From contig NZ_JZEF01000001.1 in NCBI RefSeq assembly GCF_001013475.1, positions 124,001-188,000 on the forward strand: a stretch of 64,000 nt of DNA, in the 5' to 3' direction. Positions 41,015 to 50,397 of the stretch are shown here, piece after piece. Every line of letters begins with the position of its first letter. The first letter of the stretch is position 1. Position numbers and translations under genes: made by a program. A model generated the notes under the pieces. The model worked only from the letters and a program-made list of their open reading frames with translations, searched no databases and was not told the origin of the DNA. The DNA comes from Xanthomonas arboricola pv. juglandis. Its GTDB lineage: Bacteria; Pseudomonadota; Gammaproteobacteria; Xanthomonadales; Xanthomonadaceae.

Positions 41015-42115
41015 TCAGCCGCGCTTGCCGTAACGCTCCAGCCAGTGCGCGTACGAGGGCGGCAGCACCCACGACGGGCGTTCTTCGTCCAGCGCCAACG
41101 CGGCGTGATACGGCCAATGCGGGTTGGCCAGATGCGCGCGGCCGACCATCACCAGCTCCATCTGTCCGGCGCCGACGACGCGGTCGGCTTCCAGCGGATC
41201 GTCGATGTTCCAGGACGAGGCAACCGGCAGCTGCGCCTCGCGGCTGACGCGTTCGGAGTAAGGCGCCAGCAAGGCAGGCGCCCACGGAATCTGCGCGGTC
41301 GGGGTGCTGAAGCCGATGCTCACGTTGAGCAGATCCAGGCCGCTTTGCCTGAAGTTGCGCGTCAGTGCGATGGCTTCCTGCAAGGTCTGTTCGTCGCGGC
41401 CGTCGAATTCGATCACGCCGAAGCGCGCGGTGAGCGGCAGGTGTTCCGGCCAGACCGCACGCACGGCTTGCAGCGTTTCCAGCAGGAACCGCGCGCGGTT
41501 TTCGGCGGTGCCGCCGTAGTGATCCTGGCGATGATTGGCGTGTACCGAGAAGAAGCTCTGCGCCAGATAGCCATGCGCAAAATGCAGCTCCAGCCACTGG
41601 AAGCCGGCATCGCGCGCGCGCTGCGCGGCGGCGACAAAATCGCCGCGCACGCGGTCGATGTCGTCCTGCGTCATCTCACGCGGCACTTTGGGCAGGCCAC
41701 CGCCGAAGGCGATCGCCGAGGGCGAGATGGTGTCCCAGCCACGCGGGTCGCCGTCGGCGATGTGGTCGTCGCCTTCCCACGGCAGGTTGGCACTGGCCTT
41801 GCGCCCGGCGTGGCCGATCTGGATCCCCGGCACGGCGCCGGCAGCGCTGATCGATGCCGCGATGCGCGCCAGTCCCTCGGCCTGGGCGTCGTTCCACAGG
41901 CCCAGGCAACCGGGGGTGATGCGTCCTTCCGGCGAGACGCCGGTGGCTTCGACGATCACCAGGCCCGCACCGCCGCGCGCCATGCTGGCGTAATGCACCT
42001 GATGCCATGCGTTGCTGAGGCCGTCGACGGCGGTGTACTGGCACATGGGAGGAATCGCGATGCGGTTGCGCAGCGTGACGTCCTTGAGTTGATAAGGAGA
42101 GAACAGCGATGACAT
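41015..42115 (-). CDS. Old Yellow Enzyme family NADH:flavin oxidoreductase (YqjM/XenA-like)
   Basis: 366 residues. An FMN-dependent ene-reductase that reduces activated C=C bonds in enones, nitro-compounds and similar electrophiles. N-terminal SLFSPYQLKDVTLRNRIAIPPMCQY with the cysteine of the YqjM class, catalytic pocket IQIGHAGRKAS, ELHFAHGYLAQSF with SVHANHRQDHYGG, and FMN-binding VMVGRAHLANPHW near the C-terminus. Start at 42115; the reading frame continues upstream without family sequence. Substrate unknown; a detoxification role is typical. Confidence 0.92.
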   Translation of the reverse strand: MSSLFSPYQLKDVTLRNRIAIPPMCQYTAVDGLSNAWHQVHYASMARGGAGLVIVEATGVSPEGRITPGCLGLWNDAQAEGLARIAASISAAGAVPGIQIGHAGRKASANLPWEGDDHIADGDPRGWDTISPSAIAFGGGLPKVPREMTQDDIDRVRGDFVAAAQRARDAGFQWLELHFAHGYLAQSFFSVHANHRQDHYGGTAENRARFLLETLQAVRAVWPEHLPLTARFGVIEFDGRDEQTLQEAIALTRNFRQSGLDLLNVSIGFSTPTAQIPWAPALLAPYSERVSREAQLPVASSWNIDDPLEADRVVGAGQMELVMVGRAHLANPHWPYHAALALDEERPSWVLPPSYAHWLERYGKRG

Positions 42116-42662
42116 GGAGGGCAACCACCTGAGAAAAAGCAGGGTGCGATCAGACCATGCCCGGCCGCCCTGCAGACACCCTGTCGATGGCACAGCGCGT
42201 TGCATGCGGTGCCGGTTGTGGACAAGCGGGCCCGCCGGCGCAGCGGGCGCCTCCGCTGGCATGGGATGCGCGGTTCCGATCGGTCTGGGCCGGTGTCAGG
42301 CGCGCTCTGCCCGCAAAGCATGACCACCGTTGCGCAGCGGTCGGCGGCTGCATGCACGGCCGAGCCGGCGGCGGACGCCAACCGGCTGCCGTCGCGCCTG
42401 CAATCGTCGCGCCCGTGTGGCAAGGGAACGGGACGGCAGTCATCGCATCTTTGCAGGCGTGGTCGCGCTCACGTTCACCGCGTGCGCCGCAATGTCAAAC
42501 TCTGTCTGGACGTTCCTCTGACCGCTACAGGTTCGTCGCTGGTTGCCGAAACTGAATTGCTTTATTCTGCTGCGCTTCGGCGTGGGGGCGCCGCGCCAGA
42601 TAGGGGGCGCCATCGTCCCGCATGCCCAGCCTTCTCTCTTCTTACTCTCGGCGGGTGATCTC
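42116..42662. other. Divergent region between the OYE and stressosome genes (547 bases)
   Basis: The frame of the RsbR-like gene stays open back to 42543, but the residues there do not look like the family and no good ribosome binding site precedes that ATG. Nothing else recognisable was found; promoters for both divergent units must lie here. Confidence 0.5.
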
Positions 42663-43505
42663 ATGGTGGCATTGCAGCAGCGCTCGATCGATGCGATTCG
42701 TGGCCAGGAAAGTGCATTGTTGGCTGCATGGCTGGGCTCCAGCCTGGGCAGCGATGGACGGATTTCCCGGCAGGACATCGAAACCCAGAGTGCGGACTTT
42801 TTGCATCTGTTGGTCGCTTCCCTGAAGGACGGCGGCAGTAGCCTGGACAGCGCCGACTGGAGCGAGGTACGTCGTTTCCTGGAAAACCTGTCGCGTGACC
42901 GCGCCACCCGCGGCTTCGATTCGCAGGAAACCGCCAACTTCATCTTCTCGCTCAAGCGGGTGCTGTTTGCGCTGGTGCAGCGCGAGTATGCCGATACGCC
43001 TGAGGAGCTGGGCCAGCAGCTGTGGGCGCTGTCCGAGCTGCTGGACCGTCTGGGCCTGTACACCGTCAAGGCGTTCCAGAAGACCCGCGAAGACATCATC
43101 GTGCGCCAGCAGGAAGAAATGCTGGAGCTGTCCACCCCGGTGGTCAAATTGTGGGATGGCGTGCTGGCACTGCCGATGATCGGCACGCTGGATTCGCAGC
43201 GCACCCAGGTGGTGATGGAGTCGCTGCTGCAGCGCATCGTTGATACCGGCTCGGAAATCGCCATCATCGACATCACCGGCGTGCCCACCGTGGACACGCT
43301 GGTCGCGCAGCACCTGCTCAAGACCGTCACTGCGATCCGCCTGATGGGCGCCGACGCTATCATCAGCGGGGTGCGCCCGCAGATCGCGCAGACCATCGTG
43401 CACCTGGGCCTGGACCTGCAGGGCATCGTCACCAAGGCCAACCTGTCCGACGCGCTGGCGCTGGCGCTCAAGCGCATCGGCGTGACCGTCAGCAAGGCAG
43501 GCTGA
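42663..43505 (+). CDS. RsbR-like stressosome protein (RsbRD N-terminal domain + STAS)
   Basis: 280 residues from Met at 42663. Residues about 1-150 are an all-helical sensor domain of the RsbRD type; 155-275 are a STAS domain. The two phosphorylatable threonines of RsbR are preserved in context: Thr212 in TVDTLVAQHL and Thr244 in AQTIVHLGL. In Bacillus, RsbR and RsbS build the stressosome that holds RsbT until stress. An alternative start at 42543 adds 40 unlikely residues. It is first of six tightly packed genes, one base before the next start. Confidence 0.88.
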   Translation: MVALQQRSIDAIRGQESALLAAWLGSSLGSDGRISRQDIETQSADFLHLLVASLKDGGSSLDSADWSEVRRFLENLSRDRATRGFDSQETANFIFSLKRVLFALVQREYADTPEELGQQLWALSELLDRLGLYTVKAFQKTREDIIVRQQEEMLELSTPVVKLWDGVLALPMIGTLDSQRTQVVMESLLQRIVDTGSEIAIIDITGVPTVDTLVAQHLLKTVTAIRLMGADAIISGVRPQIAQTIVHLGLDLQGIVTKANLSDALALALKRIGVTVSKAG

Positions 43506-43506
43506 C

Positions 43507-43869
43507 ATGGAGCGCATCCCGATCCTGCGGATGGGCGACCTGCTGCTGGTCACCATCCAGGTGGACATGCACGACCAACTGGCGATGACGCTGCAGGAAG
43601 ACCTGTCGGAAAAGATCAGCGCCACCTCCGCGCGCGGCGTGCTGATCGACATTTCCGCACTGGACATCGTCGACTCCTTCATCGGCCGCATGATCAGCAC
43701 CATCTCCGGCTTGGCGGCGATCATGGATGCCAGGACCGTGGTGGTGGGCATGCAGCCGGCCGTGGCGATCACGCTGGTCGAGCTGGGCCTGACCCTGCCG
43801 TCGGTGCGCACCGCGCTCAATGTCGAACGCGGCATGCGCCTGTTGCAGCAACCCGATCGCGATTCATGA
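43507..43869 (+). CDS. RsbS-like STAS scaffold protein
   Basis: 120 residues, a lone STAS domain of RsbS length. The phosphorylation serine is present as Ser57 in DIVDSFIGRM, matching Ser59 of Bacillus RsbS. It begins MERIPILRMGDLLLVTIQVDM, also RsbS-like. Its stop codon overlaps the next ATG (ATGA), indicating coupled translation with the kinase that should phosphorylate it. Confidence 0.92.
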   Translation: MERIPILRMGDLLLVTIQVDMHDQLAMTLQEDLSEKISATSARGVLIDISALDIVDSFIGRMISTISGLAAIMDARTVVVGMQPAVAITLVELGLTLPSVRTALNVERGMRLLQQPDRDS

Positions 43870-44261
43870 CCACCGGTTCGCAACCGGTGCGCACCGAACA
43901 GGATGTGGTGCTGGCCCGGCAGACGGTACGCAAGCTGGTGGTGCAGTGCGGCCTGCGTCTGGTCGACCAGACCAAGCTGGTCACCGCAGCCAGCGAGCTG
44001 GCCCGCAACACCGTGATCTACGGCGGCGGCGGCGACATGGATTGGGCCCTGGTGGAAAGCGGCATCCGCAAGGGCGTGCAGCTGACCTTCCGCGACGAAG
44101 GCCCCGGCATACCCGACCTGGATCTGGCGCTCACCGATGGCTGGACCTCCGGCAGCGGACTGGGACTGGGCCTGTCCGGCAGCCGTCGGCTGGTGGATGA
44201 TTTCGTGCTGGACACCGCAGCCGGCAAGGGCACGCGCATCACCATCACCAAATGGAAGTGA
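43866..44261 (+). CDS. RsbT-like switch serine/threonine kinase
   Basis: 131 residues with a compact HATPase_c domain of the anti-sigma-kinase type. Motifs: N box ASELARNTVIYGGGG near residue 43, G1 DEGPGIPD near 77, G2 SGLGLGLSGSRRLVDDF near 98. In Bacillus RsbT phosphorylates RsbR/RsbS and, when released, activates the phosphatase RsbU. There is no RsbU homologue next to it here, so its output partner is probably the following fusion protein or the kinases downstream (inference). It overlaps the next gene by 10 bases. Confidence 0.9.
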   Translation: MTTGSQPVRTEQDVVLARQTVRKLVVQCGLRLVDQTKLVTAASELARNTVIYGGGGDMDWALVESGIRKGVQLTFRDEGPGIPDLDLALTDGWTSGSGLGLGLSGSRRLVDDFVLDTAAGKGTRITITKWK

Positions 44262-45262
44262 TGCTTGCTGGCGAGGTCACGCGCGCGTTTCGCGTCGACG
44301 AAACCAGCCAGGTCGGGCAGGCACGGCGCGAGGCGGCGGCGCTGGCACTGACGTTGGGTTTCGATGAGGCCGCCGGCGGGCGCGTGGCGCTGGTGGCCAC
44401 CGAGCTTGCCACCAACATGGTCAAGCATGGACGTGGCGGCTGGCTGCAGTTGTCCACGGTGGTCACACGTCAGGGCATGGGCGTGGAGATCTGCGCCATC
44501 GACGGCGGCCCCGGGTTCGCACTCGTGGACGGCCTGCGCGATGGCTATTCCACCGCCGGGACGCCGGGCACCGGGCTGGGCGCGATCAAGCGCCAGGCGC
44601 AGGTGCTGGACGCGTATTCCGATGCCAAGGGCGCGGTCGTGATGGCACGGCTGTTCGTGCAGCAACGCGCCGAGCTGGACGTGCCGTACGGCGCCATCCG
44701 TCTGCCGCTGCACAACGAAACGGTATGCGGCGATGCCTGGCATCTGGCGATTGGCGAACAGCGGGCGACCGTCACCGTGATCGATGGCCTGGGCCACGGT
44801 CCCGGCGCTGCCGATGCTGCCGACGCCGGGATGCGCGCTGCAACCACGGCCAGCGGCGAGCCCGGCGAGCGCATCGCGCAGCTGCATGCCGGCATGTCCG
44901 GTACCCGCGGCGGCGCGGCGGCGGTGACGCAATTCGACAGCAGTACCGGCCGGGTGCGCTTTGCCGGTGTGGGCAATATCGTCGCGTCGCTGTGCGATGG
45001 CGACGGCGTGCGTGGCATGCCGTCGCATCCGGGCATCGTCGGGGTGCAGTTTCGCAAGGCGCAGCCGTTCGATTTTCCGGACGCCGCCGGCAAGCTGCTC
45101 ATCATGCACAGCGATGGCCTGCAGTCACGCTGGAACCTGCGCGATCACCCGGGTCTGCTATCGCGCCATCCGCGTCTGATTGCGGCGGTGCTGTTGCGCG
45201 ATTACACGCGAGGCCGCGACGATTGCGGCGTGTTTGTCATGCGGCTGGGAGGCCTGCAATGA
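44252..45262 (+). CDS. Fusion of RsbW-like ATPase and PP2C/SpoIIE-type phosphatase
   Basis: 336 residues. The N-terminal 140 residues are a second HATPase_c domain (VALVATELATNMVKHGRGG; AIDGGPGFALVDG; GTGLGAIKRQA). The C-terminal 180 residues are a PP2C domain of RsbX/SpoIIE kind, with VTVIDGLGHGPGAADAAD carrying the metal-binding Asp/Gly pattern, GTRGGAAAV, MHSDGLQSRW and DDCGVFVMRL. RsbX resets the stressosome by dephosphorylating RsbR and RsbS; here the phosphatase is covalently joined to a kinase-like ATPase. It overlaps the next gene by four bases (ATGA). Confidence 0.9.
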   Translation: MEVMLAGEVTRAFRVDETSQVGQARREAAALALTLGFDEAAGGRVALVATELATNMVKHGRGGWLQLSTVVTRQGMGVEICAIDGGPGFALVDGLRDGYSTAGTPGTGLGAIKRQAQVLDAYSDAKGAVVMARLFVQQRAELDVPYGAIRLPLHNETVCGDAWHLAIGEQRATVTVIDGLGHGPGAADAADAGMRAATTASGEPGERIAQLHAGMSGTRGGAAAVTQFDSSTGRVRFAGVGNIVASLCDGDGVRGMPSHPGIVGVQFRKAQPFDFPDAAGKLLIMHSDGLQSRWNLRDHPGLLSRHPRLIAAVLLRDYTRGRDDCGVFVMRLGGLQ

Positions 45263-46134
45263 ATGCTTCCGGTGCGGCATCGCCGATTGATCCGCTGGCC
45301 GAACTCGACGCGCTGCGGCAGCAGAACCAGGCCCTGCGCGAAGAGTTGGAAGAGACCAACCAGGGCGTGTTGGCGCTGTATGCCGAGCTGGATCAGCAGG
45401 CCGAACAGCTGCGCGACGTGTCCGAGCTCAAGAGCCGCTTCCTGTCGTACATGAGCCACGAGTTCCGCACCCCGCTCAGCTCGATCCTGAGCATCACGCG
45501 GCTGCTGGAAGACGGCATGGACGGGCCGCTGACTGCCGAGCAGTCCAAGCAGGTGCGCTTTGTCAGCGCCTCGGCGCGCGAGCTCACCGAGATGGTCGAC
45601 GACCTGCTGGATCTGGCCAAGATCGAGGCCGGGCGCATCACCATCTCGCCGGGCTGGTTCGACTTGATGGACCTGTTTGCGGCCTTGCGCGGCATGTTCC
45701 GCCCGCTCACCGATGCCGGCAGCACCACCTTGATCTTCGAAGATCCGCCGGTGCTGCCGATGCTCTATACCGACGACAAGAAGCTGGCGCAGATCCTGCG
45801 CAACTTCATTTCCAACGCGCTCAAGTTCACCCCGCAAGGCCATGTGCGTGTGTTCGCGCAGCTGGAAGGCGAGACCCATGTGCGCTTCGGCGTGCAGGAC
45901 ACCGGCATCGGCATTCCGGCCGAGCTTCACGACGCCTTGTTCGAGGATTTTGTACAGGTGGATTCGCCGTTGCAGAAACGCCTCACCGGCACCGGTCTGG
46001 GGCTGTCGATCTGCAAGCGGTTCGCCGAGTTGCTGGGCGGCACGGTGGGGATCAACAGCGTGGTCGGGCAGGGCTCGGAATTTTTCGTGGTGCTGCCGGT
46101 CACGCTGGCAGCGGAGGATGCACTTGGGCAGTAA
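45259..46134 (+). CDS. Soluble sensor histidine kinase of the stressosome operon
   Basis: 291 residues without transmembrane segments. A short coiled coil (about 12-58: QQNQALREELEETNQGVLALY) leads into HisKA with His67 in SYMSHEFRTPLSSI. The HATPase domain has NFISNALKFTPQG, DTGIGIPAEL, and GTGLGLSICKRF. No receiver or other sensor domain is present, so input likely comes by protein contact through the coiled coil. Overlaps the previous and the next gene, supporting one transcript. Confidence 0.92.
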   Translation: MNASGAASPIDPLAELDALRQQNQALREELEETNQGVLALYAELDQQAEQLRDVSELKSRFLSYMSHEFRTPLSSILSITRLLEDGMDGPLTAEQSKQVRFVSASARELTEMVDDLLDLAKIEAGRITISPGWFDLMDLFAALRGMFRPLTDAGSTTLIFEDPPVLPMLYTDDKKLAQILRNFISNALKFTPQGHVRVFAQLEGETHVRFGVQDTGIGIPAELHDALFEDFVQVDSPLQKRLTGTGLGLSICKRFAELLGGTVGINSVVGQGSEFFVVLPVTLAAEDALGQ

Positions 46135-48082
46135 GCCGCACATTCTGGTGGTCGACGACAACGCGGTGACGCGTTATTCGGTGCGCCGCGTGCTCGAACA
46201 TCACCAGTTCGTGGTCGACGAAGCCGGCACCGGCACCGACGGCCTGGCCAAGCTGGCCGAGCAGGCATTCTCTGCGGTGGTGCTGGACGTCAATCTGCCG
46301 GACATGAGCGGCTTTGACATCGTGCGCACGCTACGCGCCGAGCCGCGCACCGCGTTGCTGCCGGTGGTGCACGTGTCGGCGGCATCGATTGCCACCGGCG
46401 ACATGATCACCGGCCTGGAGGCCGGTGCCGACGCCTACCTGATTCACCCGGTCGACCCCAGCGTGCTGGTCGCCACGCTGCGCACCCTGTTGCGTGCGCG
46501 CCAGGCCGAAGACGCCTTGCGTATCAGCGAGGCACGCTTCCGCGAGATCTTCGAGCACATCAGCGCACCGATTGCGGTGGTCGATGCCAGGCTGCACACG
46601 CATGAGGCCAATGCGGCGTTTCAGCGCCTGATCGGTACCGTCACGCCCGGCGAGGCGCTTGCCGTGCCCGGCGTGGACCAGGCCGCCACCGTGCAGGCGC
46701 TGACCGACGCGCTGGCGCAGCGCGAGCGCTGGAGTGGCGCCTTGTCGATCCTGCGCGAGGGCAAGGTGTGCGAAACCGAGTGGCGCGTGTCGCCGTATCG
46801 CGAACCGGATCTGGGCCTGCTGCTGGTCGAGGACGTCACCGAACAGCGCCTGCGCGAGCGCGAGCAGCGCCAGGAACTGGATACCGCCACCACCGAGCTG
46901 GCCCACCAGATCGCCGAGCGCCAGCGCACCGAAATCCAGTTGCTGCAGGCGCAGAAGATGGAAGCGCTGGGCAAGCTCACCGGCGGCATCGCGCACGACT
47001 TCAACAATCTGCTGACCAGCATCATTTCCGGCCTGGACATGATCCAGCTGGCGGTCGAGTCCAACCGCATCGAGCGGGTGCCGCGGCTGGCCGAGATCGC
47101 CACCGGCTCGGCGCATCGCGCCGCCGCGCTGACCCAGCGCATGCTGGCCTTTGCACGCAAGCAATCGCTGGATGCGCAGGCCTTCGACATCAATGCACGC
47201 GTGCGTTCGCTGGAAGACATGCTGCACCGCTCGATCGGCGAGAACATCGTGCTGGAACTGGAGCTGGCGGACACGCCGCTGGTGGCGGTGGCCGATGCCA
47301 ATCAGCTCGAAAACGTGGTGCTTAACCTGGTGATCAACGCACGCGACGCGTTGAAGGGCCGGGGCACCATCCGCATCCAGAGCGCGGCCTATACCGCGCA
47401 AGGCGATCCGGAACTGGACGATGGCGATTACGTGGCGGTGAACGTGATCGACAACGGCAGCGGCATCGAGCCTGCGATTCTCAATCAGGTCTTCGAGCCG
47501 TTCTTCACCACCAAGCCGATCGGCGAGGGCACCGGCCTGGGCTTGTCGATGACCTATGGCTTTGCGCGCCAGTCCGGTGGCACCGCACGCATCACCAGCA
47601 CCGTGGGCCGCGGGACCACGGTGGCCTTGCTGCTGCCGCGCGGGCTCACCGCCAGCGCAGTGCCGCCGGCACCGGCACCGAGTTCGCCCCGTGCCCGCAG
47701 CGAGCGCATCCTGCTGGTGGACGACACCGACGTGGTGCGCATGATGGTGAGCGAGGTGCTCAGCGATGCCGGCTACCACGTGGTCGAAGCCGAAGATGCC
47801 AACGGCGCGCTGGATCAGTTGCGCGCCGGGGTGGAGATCGATCTGGTGGTGTCCGACGTCGGCCTGCCCGGCATGAACGGGCGCGACATGGCCGACGTTG
47901 CGCGCGCGCTGCGGCCCGGCTTGCCGATCCTGTTCATCACCGGCTACGCCGAAAATGCCGCCACCCGCCAGGAATTCCTGGCCGACGGCATGGCGCTGCT
48001 GCCCAAGCCTTTCAGCCTCAACGACCTGCTCAACATGGTCGGGCAGATGCTCGATAGCAGCGTGATCGCCGCCCGCGCCTGA
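46124..48082 (+). CDS. Hybrid histidine kinase (REC-PAS-HisKA-HATPase-REC)
   Basis: 652 residues from the TTG at 46124 (MGSKPHILVVDDN). The GGAGG at 46113-46117 is six bases before this TTG but directly adjoins an in-frame ATG at 46118, which adds two residues if used. Order: receiver 1 (1-120, Asp55 in VVLDVNLPD), PAS (about 135-240), HisKA with His291 in GGIAHDFNNLL, HATPase (NLVINARDAL, DNGSGIEP, GTGLGLSMTYG), C-terminal receiver (Asp578 in VVSDVGLPGMNG). Last gene of the stressosome block; no DNA-binding output domain is encoded here. Confidence 0.92.
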   Translation: MGSKPHILVVDDNAVTRYSVRRVLEHHQFVVDEAGTGTDGLAKLAEQAFSAVVLDVNLPDMSGFDIVRTLRAEPRTALLPVVHVSAASIATGDMITGLEAGADAYLIHPVDPSVLVATLRTLLRARQAEDALRISEARFREIFEHISAPIAVVDARLHTHEANAAFQRLIGTVTPGEALAVPGVDQAATVQALTDALAQRERWSGALSILREGKVCETEWRVSPYREPDLGLLLVEDVTEQRLREREQRQELDTATTELAHQIAERQRTEIQLLQAQKMEALGKLTGGIAHDFNNLLTSIISGLDMIQLAVESNRIERVPRLAEIATGSAHRAAALTQRMLAFARKQSLDAQAFDINARVRSLEDMLHRSIGENIVLELELADTPLVAVADANQLENVVLNLVINARDALKGRGTIRIQSAAYTAQGDPELDDGDYVAVNVIDNGSGIEPAILNQVFEPFFTTKPIGEGTGLGLSMTYGFARQSGGTARITSTVGRGTTVALLLPRGLTASAVPPAPAPSSPRARSERILLVDDTDVVRMMVSEVLSDAGYHVVEAEDANGALDQLRAGVEIDLVVSDVGLPGMNGRDMADVARALRPGLPILFITGYAENAATRQEFLADGMALLPKPFSLNDLLNMVGQMLDSSVIAARA

Positions 48083-48313
48083 CGCGGTTTACGCGCGTAG
48101 GCGCCAGCTGTCGGTGCCTGCGTCTGCCGCGCGACGATGACGACGATGTGCGCGCGCCGCCTCAGGCGTTGACCGCGTCCAATCCAATGTCGAACTACGT
48201 GTGTTTCAGGTGTGCGCTGCCTGTGCCCAACGCGCCGCGTTGCGCGCGCCTGGCTGCAGTGGATGCTTGTCCAGTGCGCCGGCAGCGCCGGCGTGTCATT
48301 GGCGGGCGTGCGC

Positions 48314-49981
48314 TCACTGCGCGTACGCGTAGGGGCCGAACGTGGCACCCAGGAAACCGCCGGCGCTGTCGGTGCTGAGCATGCGGGCATCGCCCTGTTC
48401 CAGCAGCGTCTGCCACTGGCCGCTGCCGACTGCGTAATCCACATGCACGCGTGCGCCATCCAGGGCAAAGCGCAGCGTGACCGGTTGGGTTGCATCGGCC
48501 AGCGGCGCGCGCGCCAGCACGGTGCCGCTGCCTGGCTCCTGCGTCCCGGCGCGGCGCGACAGCACCACCGACATGCCAGCATCCTCGCGCACCAGCAGTA
48601 AGGCCAGGTAATGCGTTTCCCTGGCGACGATTGCCAGCCCGGCCTGTTCGCCCGCTGCCAGCGTGCTGCCATCGACGGTCGCCGCCAGCGTGGCGTGGTG
48701 ATGCTGCAGACGGTGGCCCAGATACGCCGGCTGCCCGCGGCCGATATCGCCCAGCGCCACGCTCGAGGGCGTGATGCGCAGACCCTGCGGGCCGGTGACA
48801 TACCACGGCGTCGTTGGCGGATGGATGGTCATCCATTGCATCGGCACGCGTGCGTCCTGGAAATGCTCGCTCCACTGCATCGGCCCGCTGGTGGGTGCGT
48901 CTTGCGTGCCTGCCGGTAGCGGCGGGCGCGTGGCGACCGCAGGCACTGCCGTGCCGTGCGGCAATATCACCGGCCAGCCGTCGCGCCACTGCACCGGCAG
49001 CAGGAAGGTTTCGCGACCCAGGGTGTAGTGGTTGCCTTGATACGGGCGGGTGGCCAGGAATACCGCCCACCAGGAGCCGTCCTGCAATTCGACCAGTTGC
49101 GCGTGACCGGCGGAGGTGATCGGCGCGCTGCGGCTGGGGTCCAAATCGCGCTGGGTCAGCACTGGATTGCCGCTCCAGGGCTGATATGGCCCGGCGATCT
49201 GGCGGCTGCGGTAGATCATCTGTGCATGCTGCTCGCCGGTGCCGCCCTCGGCTGCGGTCAGGTAGTAATAGCCATCGCGGCGGAACAGATGCGGGCCTTC
49301 GATATGCTCGGGGTTGCTGGCAGGTTGGAAGCCCGCATCCACCAGCACCTGGCGCGTGCCGACCAGTTTCATGCTGGCCAGATCCAGCCGCTGCAGCCAG
49401 ATCGCGCGGTGCCCGTCGTAACGCAGCTTGCCGGCCGGCACATCGTTGTTGACCAGCCAGGCGCTGCCGTCGTCGTCGAAGAACAGCGATGGGTCGATGC
49501 CCTTGGCATCCAGCCAGATCGGGTCCGACCAGGGCCCGGCCGGGTCCTTGGCGGTGATCAGGAAATTGCCGTAATCGCAGTAGAAACAGGTGTTGGCGAT
49601 GTAGAAGGTGCCGTCGTGGTGGCTGATGCTGGCGGCGAACAGGCCGCGGGTGAGTTCGTCGTTGCCGTATTTGATTTGATCAGGGCGATCGATCGCGTTG
49701 CCGATCTGCGTCCAGTGCACCAGATCGCGGCTCTTGAACACCGGCAGGCCGGGGAAATAGCCGAAGCTGGAGTTGACCAGATAGAAGTCGTCGCCCACGC
49801 GGACCGCCGAGGGGTCCGGATGGAAACCGGCCACGACCGGGTTGCGGTACTGCGCCGCGGTCGGTACCGGGCCGCCATCATCGCCCTGGTAGTCGATCCG
49901 GCTGATCACCGCGCTGCCGGCCTGCGCCAGCTGACAACTCACCGCGGCCAGTACGCCCGCCATCCATCCAAGTCGTTTCAA
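48314..49981 (-). CDS. Secreted glycoside hydrolase family 43 (beta-xylosidase / arabinofuranosidase type)
   Basis: 555 residues from a TTG start at 49979-49981 (MKRLGWMAGVLAAV), preceded by gaggg; an ATG at 49963 would cut the signal peptide short. Signal peptide ends near QLAQAG. The five-bladed propeller (about 40-330) has the three GH43 acids in place: Asp56 in GFHPDPSAV, Asp163 in GIDPSLFF and Glu228 in EHIEGPHLF. The C-terminal 200 residues form a beta-sandwich as in GH43 xylosidases. Probable role is release of xylose or arabinose from plant hemicellulose, in the periplasm or outside. Divergent from a TonB-dependent receptor. Confidence 0.92.
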   Translation of the reverse strand: MKRLGWMAGVLAAVSCQLAQAGSAVISRIDYQGDDGGPVPTAAQYRNPVVAGFHPDPSAVRVGDDFYLVNSSFGYFPGLPVFKSRDLVHWTQIGNAIDRPDQIKYGNDELTRGLFAASISHHDGTFYIANTCFYCDYGNFLITAKDPAGPWSDPIWLDAKGIDPSLFFDDDGSAWLVNNDVPAGKLRYDGHRAIWLQRLDLASMKLVGTRQVLVDAGFQPASNPEHIEGPHLFRRDGYYYLTAAEGGTGEQHAQMIYRSRQIAGPYQPWSGNPVLTQRDLDPSRSAPITSAGHAQLVELQDGSWWAVFLATRPYQGNHYTLGRETFLLPVQWRDGWPVILPHGTAVPAVATRPPLPAGTQDAPTSGPMQWSEHFQDARVPMQWMTIHPPTTPWYVTGPQGLRITPSSVALGDIGRGQPAYLGHRLQHHHATLAATVDGSTLAAGEQAGLAIVARETHYLALLLVREDAGMSVVLSRRAGTQEPGSGTVLARAPLADATQPVTLRFALDGARVHVDYAVGSGQWQTLLEQGDARMLSTDSAGGFLGATFGPYAYAQ

Positions 49982-50397
49982 GCTCTGTCCCTCGCCGCTG
50001 AGCGCGTCCGCATGGCGCCAGCATGCCAGCACGCGGCTAGCGCAGGCATGCCGTTTCGAAATGCCTGGCGCGCGCCGCGGCATGGCTCTGCAACGGCGGC
50101 CATGTGCGCAACGGCACGCTTGCCATAGAGCTGCAACATTGCTGACATATCGTGCGCGCGGCGCCACCTAGCGTCGTCGGCCGGCATGCCCGGTGTCGAC
50201 GGACGCTGGAGTGGTCAACAAAACGTGGCGAGCGGTTGTCAAGTGGGCACGGACGGTAGGGGAGGAACCGGCGTGTACGAGTGCGACGTGCCGATTCCAA
50301 GTACCGGCCGTGCCCGCCTGATCGCCGCGCAGTCATGTTGATCGCCGCGTTTGCCTCCGTGTCACCCCTCGCGTCACCTACCCAAGGATCATCTCGC
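49982..50397. other. Divergent control region between the GH43 gene and the TonB receptor (416 bases)
   Basis: No gene supported. I searched by eye for the Xanthomonas XylR-type box TGGTAGCGCTACCA and did not find it. No other clear dyad was seen. Promoters for both genes must lie here. Confidence 0.5.

Noticed and set aside
49982-50397. XylR-type operator for the GH43/TonB receptor pair
   Set aside because: The palindrome TGGTAGCGCTACCA or a close variant is not present.
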